A stretch of DNA of 64,000 nucleotides, taken from Plantibacter sp. VKM Ac-2880 (GTDB taxonomy: Bacteria > Actinomycetota > Actinomycetes > Actinomycetales > Microbacteriaceae). How positions within the stretch are numbered: position 1 is the stretch's first letter; each line of letters opens with the position of its first letter. The notes beneath the pieces were generated by a model. That model worked only from the letters and a program-made list of their open reading frames with translations, did not search any database and was not told the origin of the DNA. The DNA lies in assembly GCF_015351235.1 (NCBI RefSeq), contig NZ_JADKSJ010000001.1, positions 496,001-560,000 on the forward strand, written 5' to 3'. Position numbers and translations under genes: made by a program. Positions 18,836-28,050 of this stretch are shown piece by piece.

Positions 18836-19725
18836 GCGCTGACCCCGTGCTCGACCACGCCGTGTTCGACGACCTCGTGGACGACCGCCGGGTCCGGCGA
18901 CGCCAGTCGGTGTGCCCCGCTGTAGACGACCATGGAGTCGCCGCGGAGGAACCCGACGAGCGTCATCCCGAGTTCGGTCGCCAACTCGGCGGCGAGCGAC
19001 GACGGCGCGGAGACCGCGGCGAGCATCGGGATGCCGGCCATCGAGGCCTTCTGGGTGAGCTCGAAACTCGCCCGACCGGACACCATGAGCACCATGGACC
19101 GCAGCGGGAGCAGGCCCTCCTTCGCCGCCCAGCCGACGACCTTGTCGACCGCGTTGTGCCGACCGACATCCTCCCGGAGCGCGAGCATCTCTCCGGTCGT
19201 GGCGTCGAACAGGCCCGCAGCATGGAGGCCGCCGGTCCGTTCGAACACCGCCTGCTGGGCGCGGAGGCGGTCGGGGAAGGTGACGAGGACTGCTGGGTCG
19301 AGGACGAACGCGTCGTCGGCCACCCGGTACCGCGAACTCGTCCGGACGGCGTCGATGCTCGCCTTCCCGCAGAGCCCGCACGAACTCGTGGTGAAGAAGT
19401 TCCGTTCGAGGCTCGGGTCTGGGGCGGGGACGCCGGGAGCGAGGGCGACGTCGAGCACGTTGTAGGTGTTGACGCCCTCGTCGGTCGCGCCGGCGCAGTA
19501 CCGGGCGGTCCTGACCTCGTCACCCCGAGCGACGACGCCCTCCGAGACGAGGAACCCGATGGCGAGGTCGACGTCGTGACCGGGCGTCCGCATGGTGATG
19601 GCGAGCGAACGGCCACCGACGCGGATCTCCAGCGGCTCCTCGACGGCGAGGACGTCCTCGCGAGTGCGTGCGGGCTGTCCCACGGTGATCCGGGTGACGC
19701 GTCTGCGCGCCGTGATGCGAGTCAT
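18832..19725 (-). CDS. fdhD: Formate dehydrogenase accessory sulfurtransferase FdhD
   Basis: A 297-aa protein, normal FdhD length. The sulfur-transfer motif is SCGLCG with Cys116 and Cys119; [18 protein letters not shown] and [13 protein letters not shown] are further signatures. FdhD carries sulfur from a cysteine desulfurase to the Mo-bis-MGD cofactor, needed for formate dehydrogenase activity. Downstream overlap of 4 bp with the molybdoenzyme gene. The C-terminus contains a small internal duplication, [10 protein letters not shown], just before the stop. Starts at ATG 19725, 93 bp from divergent mobA. Confidence 0.95.
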   Translation of the reverse strand: MTRITARRRVTRITVGQPARTREDVLAVEEPLEIRVGGRSLAITMRTPGHDVDLAIGFLVSEGVVARGDEVRTARYCAGATDEGVNTYNVLDVALAPGVPAPDPSLERNFFTTSSCGLCGKASIDAVRTSSRYRVADDAFVLDPAVLVTFPDRLRAQQAVFERTGGLHAAGLFDATTGEMLALREDVGRHNAVDKVVGWAAKEGLLPLRSMVLMVSGRASFELTQKASMAGIPMLAAVSAPSSLAAELATELGMTLVGFLRGDSMVVYSGAHRLASPDPAVVHEVVEHGVVEHGVSA

Positions 19726-19818
19726 GGCTCATGGCTATCACCACCTCCCGACGAGGGCAAGGTGCCTCACTGGATCCGCAGCCCCCGGTGAGGCTGACGA
19801 GCGGCCTAGGCTGGTGCC

Positions 19819-20538
19819 ATGCCCGTCGACGCGATCATCCTCGCGGGAGGGCGGTCGTCCCGTCTCGGCGGGGTCGCGAAGGCCTCGCTGCTGCACGACG
19901 GACGGACGCTGCTCCAGCTCGCGATCGAGGCCGCGCGCCTCACCGACGGCGCGATCGTGGTCGTCGGCCCCGACGTTGAGACGACCGGTCCCGTCCGCTT
20001 CGTCCGCGAGCACCCCGCCTTCGGTGGTCCCGCCGCCGCCATCGCCGCGGGACTGGACGTGCTCCGCGAGCCCGGTTCCCTCCCGTCCCTGGGCCGGTCG
20101 AGGGGCGTCGCCATCCTCGCCTGCGACATGCCGGGCGCGGCCCCGGCGCTCGCCGTGCTCCTCGAGACCGCAGCGCTGGCGACCGACCCGGAGCCCGGCG
20201 TCGACGGTTGGATCGCGGTCGACGCTGGCGGCCGCGACCAACCGCTGCTCGGCGTCTACCGGAGCGACGCCCTCGAACGTCGGGTCGCCGAGCTGGAGGC
20301 CGCCCAGCCGAGCGGCGACCTCACGGGGGTCGCCGTGCGTCACCTCCTGTCCGGACTCGAGCTCCGACGCGTCGCCGTCCCCGAGGGCGGCTCCGCCGAC
20401 GTCGACACCTGGGCCGACGCTGCCGAGTTGGGAGTCGTCGCGAGCGACGCCCCCTTTCCAACGCCGGCAACGGGCCCAGCGCCCACCTCGACGACCACCA
20501 CCACGTCCAGCACCCCCAGGAGCTCCCATGACCGATGA
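19819..20538 (+). CDS. mobA: Molybdenum cofactor guanylyltransferase MobA-like protein
   Basis: A 239-aa NTP-transferase. The nucleotide loop IILAGGRSSRLGG occupies residues 6-18, a downstream Lys is in VAKASLL, and ILACDMPGA is the metal-binding Asp motif. It would attach GMP to molybdopterin to make MGD for the adjacent molybdoenzyme. The last 25 or so residues are a Thr/Ser/Pro-rich tail unlike the family core. Overlaps the next gene by 11 bp, so translationally coupled. Divergent from fdhD. Confidence 0.88.
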   Translation: MPVDAIILAGGRSSRLGGVAKASLLHDGRTLLQLAIEAARLTDGAIVVVGPDVETTGPVRFVREHPAFGGPAAAIAAGLDVLREPGSLPSLGRSRGVAILACDMPGAAPALAVLLETAALATDPEPGVDGWIAVDAGGRDQPLLGVYRSDALERRVAELEAAQPSGDLTGVAVRHLLSGLELRRVAVPEGGSADVDTWADAAELGVVASDAPFPTPATGPAPTSTTTTTSSTPRSSHDR

Positions 20539-20836
20539 CCTGCACGCCGTCCTCGCCGAGTGGAGCGACCGGGTGTCTGCGGCGCTCGAGCTCGGTGACG
20601 TCCCGGTCGACATCGGCGCCGTCCTGGGACTCGCCGGCACCGCGGCCCACGCGGTCCGCCGTCCTGCGGCGCCGCTGACCACCTACCTCGTCGGTATCGC
20701 TGTCGGGAAGGCCCTCGCCGCGGGGGCCGACCCGGCGGCCGTCGCGCAGGCGGCGACGGTGGTGGTCGAACGGCTGGCCGCCGAGGCGTCCGACGAACCC
20801 GACAGCGATACTCCCCACACGAGCGGCACGGCATGA
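20528..20836 (+). CDS. DUF6457-like molybdopterin-associated helical protein
   Basis: A 102-aa all-helical protein. LAEWSDRVSAALEL, DIGAVLGLAGTAAHAVRRPAAPLTTYLVG and the closing acidic tail match the small proteins I know as DUF6457, which recur in actinobacterial moa/mob/moe operons. Biochemical role unknown; the location between mobA and moeA, with overlaps of 11 bp and 4 bp, implies a part in cofactor assembly, possibly as a scaffold. Confidence 0.8.
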   Translation: MTDDLHAVLAEWSDRVSAALELGDVPVDIGAVLGLAGTAAHAVRRPAAPLTTYLVGIAVGKALAAGADPAAVAQAATVVVERLAAEASDEPDSDTPHTSGTA

Positions 20837-22086
20837 CGAGGTCGTCGTGGTGGGACGCCCGGCGGATCGCCCACGCGGCCGGGGCCGAGCAGCGACCGCA
20901 GGTCGTCGACAGCGTCGAGCTCGCCTCCGCGCTCGGTCACGTCCTCGCCGCGCCACTCGTGTCGCCCATCGCGATCCCGCACTACGCCTCCTCGGCGATG
21001 GACGGGTGGGCCGTCGGCGGAGCAGGGCCGTGGGAGCTGCTCCGCGGGGTCGCAGCGGAGCGCGCGCGCTCGGTCGGCCTGGAGCTCGGAACCGCGGTCG
21101 AGGTCCTGACCGGCGGGCTCATCCCGACCGGTGCCGTCGCCGTGCTGCAACGGGAACACGGCGTCGTGGAGGAGACCGCCGACGCCCCGAGACTCGGGCT
21201 CTCCCCGCAGGCTCCGCGAGAGGAGCCTGCACCTGGTCGCCACATCCGCGACGCCGGGAGCGAGTCTCCGGCCGGGGCGACTCTGCTGGACCAAGGCACC
21301 CGGCTCGGCCCAGTGCACCTCGCGGTCGCGGCCGGCGGCGGGTTCGATCGCGTGCCGGTGGTGCCTCGGCCGAAGGTCCGGCTCGTCCTCACCGGTGACG
21401 AGGTCGTGACGAGCGGGGTGCCCGGTGCCGGCTTCGTGCGCGACAGCTTCGGCCCGTCGCTGCCTGGCGTGATCGCGTCGCTCGGTGGTGTCGTCACCGC
21501 CAGCGTCCGGGTGCGGGACGACGCGTCGGCGACGGCCGAGGCCCTCGGCACCACGACGCTCGGCACCACAGCGCTCACCGAGACGCACACGAGACGGCCA
21601 GGCGAGGTCATCGTCACCACGGGCGGGACCGGCGGGTCGCGAGCCGACCACGTCCGAGCGCTCCTGCGCGACGCGGGAGCGGAGTTCCTCGTCGACGGCG
21701 TCGACGTGCGCCCGGGTGGTCCGGCCTTGCTCGCCCGGCTACCGGACGGGCGGCTCGTCGTCGGCTTGCCGGGTAATCCGCTCGCCGCGTTGCTCAGCGT
21801 CCTCACGCTGGTGCAGCCGCTGCTCGCCGGCCGGCAGGGGCTCGGGCTTCCGGCCCTCCGGCCAGTGGTGCTCGCGTCGCCCGTCGACCCGACCCGGTCC
21901 GAGACGGTGCTGCGTCCGTTCCGGGCGGTGCTTGACGCCGAGACGGCGGCCGTCACCGCGGAGCCGTCACCGTGGCACGGAGCCGCCATGCTCCGCGGCC
22001 TGGCCGACGCCGACGGCGTGCTCGTGTGCCCGGGCACCGGCGTGACGGCGGGCACGGTGGTGCCGTCCCTCGACCTGCCCTGGTAG
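20833..22086 (+). CDS. moeA: Molybdopterin molybdenumtransferase MoeA
   Basis: A 417-aa MoeA. Motifs in order: HYASSAMDGWAV (residues about 50-62), VLTGGLIPTGA, VLTGDEVV, TTGGTGGSRADHV (the nucleotide-binding TGGTG loop) and GLPGNPLAALLS. It inserts molybdate into adenylylated molybdopterin. A low-complexity stretch TTTLGTTALTETHTRR in the middle is unlike homologues and probably a loop insertion. ATG overlaps the preceding stop by 4 bp (ATGA). Only mob/moe functions are present here; moaA-E must be encoded elsewhere. Confidence 0.93.
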   Translation: MTRSSWWDARRIAHAAGAEQRPQVVDSVELASALGHVLAAPLVSPIAIPHYASSAMDGWAVGGAGPWELLRGVAAERARSVGLELGTAVEVLTGGLIPTGAVAVLQREHGVVEETADAPRLGLSPQAPREEPAPGRHIRDAGSESPAGATLLDQGTRLGPVHLAVAAGGGFDRVPVVPRPKVRLVLTGDEVVTSGVPGAGFVRDSFGPSLPGVIASLGGVVTASVRVRDDASATAEALGTTTLGTTALTETHTRRPGEVIVTTGGTGGSRADHVRALLRDAGAEFLVDGVDVRPGGPALLARLPDGRLVVGLPGNPLAALLSVLTLVQPLLAGRQGLGLPALRPVVLASPVDPTRSETVLRPFRAVLDAETAAVTAEPSPWHGAAMLRGLADADGVLVCPGTGVTAGTVVPSLDLPW

Positions 22087-22105
22087 CGAGCGCGCGGTCA
22101 GCGGA

Positions 22106-22927
22106 TCAGCGGCTTGCTCGCCCGCCCTGCGCCGCGGCCGTCATGAGCCGGAGCAGCTCCTCGCCGGCGAGGATGCCACGTCGACCGGTGACGGTGAGCG
22201 TGTCCATCGTGAAGCCCTCGTCGTCGAGTTCGCCGTGCGCCGGTCGGAAGGCGAGGTCGGCGGTCTCGAGCATCGACTGGTCGAGGAGGGAGTCTCCGGC
22301 GGCGAGGACGAGCGGGCCGTCGAGGCGACGGGCGACCTCGCTGACGGCGTCGTGCTTCGTGAGCGTCCGCGGCACGCAGTAGAGCTTGCGCCCCTGCAGG
22401 GACACCGTCCACCCGAGCCGTTCGCACTCCTGCTCGACCTGCTCCAACCAGCCCGCGGGGATCGCGTCGCGTTCGACGATCGAGTAGAAGAACAGGGCGT
22501 CCGCCACGTTCGTCTTGTGGATCCACGTCGGCGACGCCAGCTCCTCGAAGCGCGCGAGCGCCTCGTCCAACGGTGCGGTGTGGTCGGTGAGGTGCGTCCG
22601 CACGCGCTCACGCCAGTCGGCATCCGGGACGCCGTCGACGAGGATCTCGCCGCCGTTGCTCGTGATCGCGTAGTCGGGGGCACCGCCCGGCAACTGCACC
22701 CGCTGGTACTGCGCCACGGTCCGGGTCGTCACCGGCATGAACACGGCCTGCGTCCGCAGCTCGATGAGCAGGCGCTCCGATTCGCGCGTCATGAACGAGA
22801 TCGGGACACCGTTCCAGAGCTCGGAGACGACGATCGACGGCGCCTCAGGGTCCGGGGTCTCGAGCCAGAACGCCTTCGGCGAGTAGATCAGGGTGCGGTC
22901 GAGGTCGCAGGCGACGAGGGCGCTCAC
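22106..22927 (-). CDS. HAD-family phosphatase of the Ter biosynthetic module
   Basis: A 273-aa Cof-type-like HAD hydrolase. ACDLDRTLIYSP (residues 6-17) has the nucleophile Asp pair, MPVTTRTVAQY is motif II, and VLAAGDSLLDQSML is motif IV; a cap domain separates them. The start is GTG at 22927, overlapping the preceding stop by 4 bp (GTGA). It is the last gene of the Ter enzyme module, in which HAD phosphatases recur with phosphoribosyltransferases; dephosphorylation of a ribosyl-phosphate-containing product is plausible but not shown. Confidence 0.9.
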   Translation of the reverse strand: MSALVACDLDRTLIYSPKAFWLETPDPEAPSIVVSELWNGVPISFMTRESERLLIELRTQAVFMPVTTRTVAQYQRVQLPGGAPDYAITSNGGEILVDGVPDADWRERVRTHLTDHTAPLDEALARFEELASPTWIHKTNVADALFFYSIVERDAIPAGWLEQVEQECERLGWTVSLQGRKLYCVPRTLTKHDAVSEVARRLDGPLVLAAGDSLLDQSMLETADLAFRPAHGELDDEGFTMDTLTVTGRRGILAGEELLRLMTAAAQGGRASR

Positions 22928-24093
22928 TGGGCGTCTCCGGCGGCGGCGTCGCTCAGCGGGTTGATCAGTCCGACACAGCTGTAGGGCAGGCCGGGCACGA
23001 CCTCGACCGGCACGCCGCGTTGCTCGGCGAGGAGGAGCACGTGCGCGACGTCGTCGAGGGCGTCGGGCGACACGAGGACCTTCCACGGCACCCGGCGGAG
23101 GAGGACGCGCGTGGTCTCGCCGACGCCGGGCTTCACCAGGTTGACGCTCGGGATGTCGTACTGCTCGCGGATGCGCTCGACGGCGGCCCACCCGATCCAA
23201 CTCGGCTCACGGTCGGCGGTGGAGGCCTCCTGCACGCCGGCGGCGACGTCGTCGATCACCTCGGAGAAGCGGCCCGACACGGCGTCGAGGAAGTCCCCGG
23301 AGACGTCGTGGCTGCTCAGCTCCCGGTAGAACTTCGCGCCGTGGAACTGGTCGTCGGAGAGGAGATCGCGGTTGTAGACGGTGCGGGAGACGAGCCCGGA
23401 GACGGTGGAGTTCAGGCAGGCCGACGGGATGAGGTAGTCGTCGCGGGTGCCGTACACGGGGACGCAGTGACCAGGATCTGCGAGGACGGCCAGCTCGTCG
23501 GAGAAGCGGATGCCGTCGGTCCGGGCGAACAGCTCCAGCGCCTCCGTGAGTTCACGCGCGATGGCGCCCTTGCCGGTCCAACCGTCGACGAAGGCGATCT
23601 GCTCGGGGTCGTGGTGGGCGGCGAGATAGCGGAGCGCGGTCCCGTCGACGCCGACGCCGCGGACGATGCTCATCGTGTAGTGCGGGACGTCGATCCCGCG
23701 GACCTCCTTCGCCCAGCGGCGCATGAGGATGCCGATGGGCGTGCCGGCGCGGGCGAGCGACACCAGCACGGGACGGTTCGCCCGGGACGCCAGGACGAGG
23801 TCGGTGACGACGCCGACGGCCACGGCCAGACGGCGGCTCGACCGCACGAGGGCGTCCCGGTACAGCTCCTCGTACTCGGGCGACGGCAGGTACTCGATGG
23901 GCAGGGACTCGGCGTAGTGTGCGCGACCGCTCTGGATCGCGGCCTCGCGTTCGGACGCGTCGGCTTCGAGGCGGGTGTCGCCGAGGTCGGTGAGGAGCCA
24001 CTGCACCTCGCTCGCGTCGTACGACCCGAAGGCGGGGCCGGTGAGCGGCTCGGGCAGGGCGGCGGCGTCGATGGTCACGGTGCGGGGTTCCAT
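22924..24093 (-). CDS. StiP-type phosphoribosyltransferase-like protein (Ter module)
   Basis: A 389-aa protein of the family annotated as cysteine protease StiP but better viewed as a PRTase_1-like domain (the reinterpretation by Aravind and colleagues). GSYDASEVQWLL opens the fold, SLARAGTPIGILMRRWAK is the PRPP-side loop, and AFVDGWTGKGAI (168-179) is the pyrophosphate loop analogue. No protease catalytic motif is obvious to me. Likely part of a pathway making a nucleoside-like compound linked to Ter stress response. Overlaps the upstream gene by 19 bp and the downstream HAD gene by 4 bp. Confidence 0.88.
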   Translation of the reverse strand: MEPRTVTIDAAALPEPLTGPAFGSYDASEVQWLLTDLGDTRLEADASEREAAIQSGRAHYAESLPIEYLPSPEYEELYRDALVRSSRRLAVAVGVVTDLVLASRANRPVLVSLARAGTPIGILMRRWAKEVRGIDVPHYTMSIVRGVGVDGTALRYLAAHHDPEQIAFVDGWTGKGAIARELTEALELFARTDGIRFSDELAVLADPGHCVPVYGTRDDYLIPSACLNSTVSGLVSRTVYNRDLLSDDQFHGAKFYRELSSHDVSGDFLDAVSGRFSEVIDDVAAGVQEASTADREPSWIGWAAVERIREQYDIPSVNLVKPGVGETTRVLLRRVPWKVLVSPDALDDVAHVLLLAEQRGVPVEVVPGLPYSCVGLINPLSDAAAGDAQ

Positions 24094-25466
24094 TCGGCTG
24101 GGGTGGGGACGGATTCGGCGAGCAGGACGACGAGGACGACGTCGGTGACGGTCCGGAGTGCCTCGACGACGCCGCCGGCCTCGAGCAGCAGCTCGCGGTC
24201 GGCGCCCGGTTCGGGGAACAGGACCACCGCCGCGAAGCGGGATCCGCCGCGCGAGAGGTTGTAGGCGAATCGGGGACCACGGCCGTCGATGGTGCGGTCG
24301 TGGCTCGTGAAGGACACGGCGCTCGCGACGGCGTAGTCGTCGCGGTCGATCACCGCGATGGGCGACCTCGTGGTGGTCGAGAAGCGGGTTGCCCCGCGAG
24401 CCTCGTCGAGTCGGTCGGCGACGGCGAGCGGCACCGCGATGAACTCCTCGGAGCCGAGGACGAGGACCTCGCCGGCGGGGAGCGACGGCAGGACCCGTTC
24501 GGCGACCGCCCGGACCGCCGCCTCGTCGAACCGGCCGGCGGTGCCGAACCGGGCGCTCCGCACCGGCGGGAGGTCCGAGGCGTCGACGAGGTCGAACACC
24601 CCGGCGGCCCGCTCGGTGCTGGCGGCCGACGGTGCGGCGTCGATGACCTGCCGGGCGAGCGACAGCACGTCGCCGGGGAGGTCGACGGCACCCGCGCCGA
24701 GCGCCACCACGGTGATCGTCGTGCCGAGGCGGGCGGCGAGCTCGTCGAACGCCCGCCGGTCCTCCTCGGATCGGAGGTCGATCAGGGCGGCGACGACCCA
24801 GCGGGACTGCGGGGTGCTCGCGTGGAGCGCGGTGATGGTGTTCCGGACCGTGCGCCCGGTGCTCAGCTCGTCGTCGACGAGCACCGTCGTCCCGCCGGTG
24901 GTGGCCCAGTCGGGATCGCTCGGGTACAGCCGGTGGTCGCTCGCGTGGGAGTGCTCCTCCTCGAAGGGCGTGAAGGGGGCGTCCTCCTCGTGGCGCGTCG
25001 AGTGGAGATAGGGCGAGCGGAGCGCGTCGGCGACGACGTGGCCGAGCCCGGTGGCCGTCTCGGCGTAGCCGATGGTGACGAGCTCGGGGCCGGGTTCCGG
25101 TGCCGCGTCACGGAGGTCCGCCAGCTGCTGTCGGACGGCGCGGAGCTCAGCGAGCCCGGCTGCGTCCGGTCGATCGCGACGGGCCAGGAGCCTCGCGACC
25201 GTCTCGTACGGGGTCGGGTCGGGTGCGGTGCCGTCGAGCGCGCACCGCACGAGGAGGCCGAGGAGCTCACCCGCCGCGAGGGCGAGCGCCGGCACCGTCG
25301 GGACGTGCTTGGCGAGGACCGTCGAGACGAGCAGCTGCGCGCGCTTCGGGTTGTCGCGCAGGGCCAGCCCGACGAGGTCCTCAACGGGGATCAGGCTCCG
25401 GTGCTCGTCCGAGCGCAGGCGGATGCCCACGGCCTCGCTGACGAAGCCGCCTGTCCAGACCGTCAC
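24075..25466 (-). CDS. Phosphoribosyltransferase with TRSP domain (Ter module)
   Basis: A 463-aa two-domain protein. The N-terminal PRTase_2 domain has the PRPP-binding motif VLVDDELSTGRT (195-206) and GYAETATGLG; the C-terminal half holds a TRSP-like domain with LVLGSEEFIAVPLAVADRL and FSTTTRSPI, which is normally fused to this PRTase in Ter gene clusters. Probably joins a base-like group to PRPP. It is translationally coupled: 4-bp overlap upstream, 19-bp overlap downstream with the StiP-like gene. Confidence 0.9.
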   Translation of the reverse strand: MTVWTGGFVSEAVGIRLRSDEHRSLIPVEDLVGLALRDNPKRAQLLVSTVLAKHVPTVPALALAAGELLGLLVRCALDGTAPDPTPYETVARLLARRDRPDAAGLAELRAVRQQLADLRDAAPEPGPELVTIGYAETATGLGHVVADALRSPYLHSTRHEEDAPFTPFEEEHSHASDHRLYPSDPDWATTGGTTVLVDDELSTGRTVRNTITALHASTPQSRWVVAALIDLRSEEDRRAFDELAARLGTTITVVALGAGAVDLPGDVLSLARQVIDAAPSAASTERAAGVFDLVDASDLPPVRSARFGTAGRFDEAAVRAVAERVLPSLPAGEVLVLGSEEFIAVPLAVADRLDEARGATRFSTTTRSPIAVIDRDDYAVASAVSFTSHDRTIDGRGPRFAYNLSRGGSRFAAVVLFPEPGADRELLLEAGGVVEALRTVTDVVLVVLLAESVPTPAEWNPAP

Positions 25467-26662
25467 CGCATGCTCGTCTCGAGGAGGTCGACGAACGTCG
25501 TCTCCTCGGCGGCGACGCCGAAGGCGTCCGCGCGCAGCAGGGTCTTCCGGGCCCAGGCCTGGTGGGGCTTCATCTCGTTCATCTTGTTCCGGTACGGCGA
25601 GGCGTTCGCGCCGCCACCGACGTCGCCCACCACGGACAGGGCGTCGACGTACTCCTCGTGGCTGACCACCGACATCGCGTGGACGACCGGGACGTGGCTC
25701 GGGTGGATGACCGTCTTCCCGAGCAGGCCGTTCGCCTGGTCGAGGGCGATCTCGCGGATGAGACCGTCGAGTCCCTTCAACAGCAGCTTCTGCCGCAGCT
25801 GCGCCTCGTTGGCGTCCTCGAACGGGGTCATACGCAACTGCGGGCGCATGAGGCGCTCCGCCGTCTGGAAGTGCTCCCAGACGGTTCCGGTGATGACGAA
25901 GTCGTCGCCGGGGCGACCGAAGACGTTGACGACGTCGGCGATGACCGAGGAGACGAGCTTCACGTCGTACACGGTGAGGTCACGGGAGCGCCGGAGCGAG
26001 AAGGCACTCGCGAGGTCGGTGGCACCGATGCGGACGGCGAGCACGTCCTCGCGGTGGGCCTTGGTGACGTCGACGATGCCCGAGAGGGTGTCGTCGCGGG
26101 TTTCGCGGTGGATCATCCGCGGCGACTCGAGGATCGGCATGACGCGGAGTCGTCGCGCGCCGTTCGAGCCGTCCTGCCCGTAGTCGCGCTGCACCCGGCC
26201 GAGCGCCTCGAAGAAGCGGTCGGCCACCCCGTCGCTGTTCTCGTACTTGGGGATGACGAAGCCGCTCAGGAGGTCGAGGCCCGGGCCGAGGAGGCCGGCG
26301 ATCCGCTCGAGCTGCTCCGGCGTGCGGACGCGGATGAAGAGCAGCGGCAGCACGAGCCGCTTGGACCCAGCGCGCTTCGCGGCGAGCTGTTGCATCGCCT
26401 CCGCGACGTTCGTCTCGGCGACCTCGACAGCGTCGTCGGGGACCGAGTCCTCGAGGCACAGGACCATGCTCAGGCAGCCGTGCTTCGCCTGCTTCACGAC
26501 GTCCTTCGCGAGGGTGGTGCGCGTGCCAGGGCTGTACAGCGTCGCGCCCAGTGCGGCCGCGAGATGCTCGGGGGGCGAGTCGATGCTGATGGGCTCGGGG
26601 AGCTTGTGGAACAGTTTCGCGGCGCGCTTGCCGTCCACGTAGCTGAAGTGGCGCATGGTCAT
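25463..26662 (-). CDS. HpcH/HpaI aldolase/citrate lyase-family protein (Ter module)
   Basis: A 399-aa TIM-barrel C-C lyase of the HpcH/HpaI/CitE type. YSPGTRTTLAKDV, CLEDSVPDDAVE (metal/substrate acidic site), VMPILESPRMIH and GATDLASAFSLRRS mark the fold; GKTVIHPSHVPVVH is the CitE-like C-terminal signature. It probably splits or joins a keto-acid thioester or an aldol and supplies a precursor to the phosphoribosyl steps downstream. Four-bp overlaps with both neighbours. Confidence 0.9.
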   Translation of the reverse strand: MTMRHFSYVDGKRAAKLFHKLPEPISIDSPPEHLAAALGATLYSPGTRTTLAKDVVKQAKHGCLSMVLCLEDSVPDDAVEVAETNVAEAMQQLAAKRAGSKRLVLPLLFIRVRTPEQLERIAGLLGPGLDLLSGFVIPKYENSDGVADRFFEALGRVQRDYGQDGSNGARRLRVMPILESPRMIHRETRDDTLSGIVDVTKAHREDVLAVRIGATDLASAFSLRRSRDLTVYDVKLVSSVIADVVNVFGRPGDDFVITGTVWEHFQTAERLMRPQLRMTPFEDANEAQLRQKLLLKGLDGLIREIALDQANGLLGKTVIHPSHVPVVHAMSVVSHEEYVDALSVVGDVGGGANASPYRNKMNEMKPHQAWARKTLLRADAFGVAAEETTFVDLLETSMR

Positions 26663-27495
26663 CGTCTCCGGGGTTCGCGGCCGACGACGTACGGCGTCGG
26701 CTCGAAGCCGAACTGCCGGACAAGCGTCTTGAGGGGGATGTCTGCTGGGAGTGGTTCGAGGCGCAGCTCGAGACGGGACCCGATGCGGAGCAGGGAGACG
26801 ACCGGCACGCCGCCCGCCTCGTCGGCGGCGGCGAAGTTCTCGTCGTCGAAGAGCTGCACGGTGAGGGGCTGTCCCGGCGCTCCGACGAACAGGGCGCGTC
26901 GGATGAGGTGCACGTGTCGGAGGGCGAGGATCGCGTCGCCGCCGTCGAAGCCCAACAGCGGCCGGTTGCCCGGCGTGGTCACGGGTGTCCCGTCGGCTCC
27001 GCCGTCCGACGATGCGACGCCCGTGACGCGTTCGACGGTCTCCCAGACGATCGCCGTCGCGCCGCCGACGATGAGGCTGCCGATCGCCGACTGCCGTGGA
27101 TCCAGCCGTACGAGCGGGGTCTCGTCGTCGAGGACGCGGACCTCCTCGGCCGTCGGGGCCGGGAACGGCTGCGGGGTGCTCGGTGCTGCGGGGGCGGCTG
27201 GGCGCGCCGACGATGTGGCCGGAGCTGCGGTTGGCTCGGACGATCCACCCAGCGTGAGTCCCGTCGACGCCGGACGCGTGGTCGTGGGAGCCGGTACCGA
27301 CGGCGCAGGACTCGACGGCCCGCCGAGCGTGAGCCCCGTCGACGGCGCCGCGGCTGCGGGTGGTGCGGCCTGCGGGGCAACCGGTGCCGCAGCCGCTTCC
27401 GGCTGAGCCGCAGCAGCCACCGGTTCAGGCCGCGGCTTCACCCGACGGCGGAGGTAGTCGATGTCCCGTCGCACCTGGGAGGTGTTGAGCGGCAC
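26659..27495 (-). CDS. Ter-cluster protein with Ala/Pro linker (uncharacterised)
   Basis: A 278-aa protein. The N-terminal 30 residues (MPLNTSQVRRDIDYLRRRV) form a basic helix; residues 25-125 are an Ala/Pro/Thr linker containing two copies of STGLTLGG; residues 125-278 form a compact beta-rich domain with LDPRQSAIGSLIVGGATAIVW and VVSLLRIGSRLELRLEPL. I do not recognise the fold beyond similarity in context to TerD-associated proteins. Between TerD and the aldolase, 3 bp after terD and overlapping the aldolase by 4 bp. A scaffold connecting the TerD surface and enzyme module is a reasonable guess only. Confidence 0.65.
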   Translation of the reverse strand: MPLNTSQVRRDIDYLRRRVKPRPEPVAAAAQPEAAAAPVAPQAAPPAAAAPSTGLTLGGPSSPAPSVPAPTTTRPASTGLTLGGSSEPTAAPATSSARPAAPAAPSTPQPFPAPTAEEVRVLDDETPLVRLDPRQSAIGSLIVGGATAIVWETVERVTGVASSDGGADGTPVTTPGNRPLLGFDGGDAILALRHVHLIRRALFVGAPGQPLTVQLFDDENFAAADEAGGVPVVSLLRIGSRLELRLEPLPADIPLKTLVRQFGFEPTPYVVGREPRRR

Positions 27496-27498
27496 GGC

Positions 27499-28050
27499 TC
27501 AGAGGTCGATTCGGAAGTCGCGCGCGACACCGGCGAGCCCGCCGGCGTAGCCCTGACCGAGGGCGCGGAACTTCCAGTCGTCGCGGTGCCGGTACAGCTC
27601 GGCGAGTAGCAGCGCCTGGCTGGAGCGCACCTCGGACATCGGGATGTCGAAGCGCACGAGCTCGCGGTCGTCGGCGGTGGCGACGCGGACGAAGGCGGAG
27701 CGGACGGGGGAGAAGTCACCCGGCCCACGGACGTCGGGGTCGATGTACAGCAGGAAGGCGATCTTCGTGACCGCATCCGGAACACGCGACAGGTCGACGT
27801 CGATCTCCTCGTCGTCGGCTTCGGAGGCGAACGTGACCGCGCCGTCCTGGCTCTCGACCTGGTTGAAGAACACGAGGTGGTCGTCGGAGAGGGCTTTGCC
27901 GTCGTCGCCGCACATGATCGCCAGCGGTACGGGTTCACTCTGCGGGCCGCGGCTCGCGATGACGTCCCAGCCGAACCCGACGAGGAGCTTGTCGAGGCCG
28001 GGGTTCTCAGCGGTGAGCGCGGCGTTCGCGCCCGCGATGAGCGACGCCAT
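27499..28050 (-). CDS. TerD-family protein (degenerate calcium site)
   Basis: A 183-aa TerD-like protein. LLVGFGWDV (residues 22-30), IMCGDDGKALSDDHLVFFN, DVDLSRVPDAVTKIAF and the closing AELYRHRDDWKFRALGQGYAGGL are TerD hallmarks. The Ca2+-binding signature DNxTGxGxGDDE is replaced by ASEADDEE (75-82), so the canonical Asn/Gly ligands are absent. Its start overlaps the preceding stop by one base. Perhaps a structural subunit of a heteromeric TerD surface. Confidence 0.9.
   Translation of the reverse strand: MASLIAGANAALTAENPGLDKLLVGFGWDVIASRGPQSEPVPLAIMCGDDGKALSDDHLVFFNQVESQDGAVTFASEADDEEIDVDLSRVPDAVTKIAFLLYIDPDVRGPGDFSPVRSAFVRVATADDRELVRFDIPMSEVRSSQALLLAELYRHRDDWKFRALGQGYAGGLAGVARDFRIDL

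Noticed and set aside
24300-27406. 627- and 614-aa plus-strand frames opposite the Ter enzyme genes
   Set aside because: Antisense frames in high-GC DNA; the minus-strand genes have clear family motifs and overlaps.
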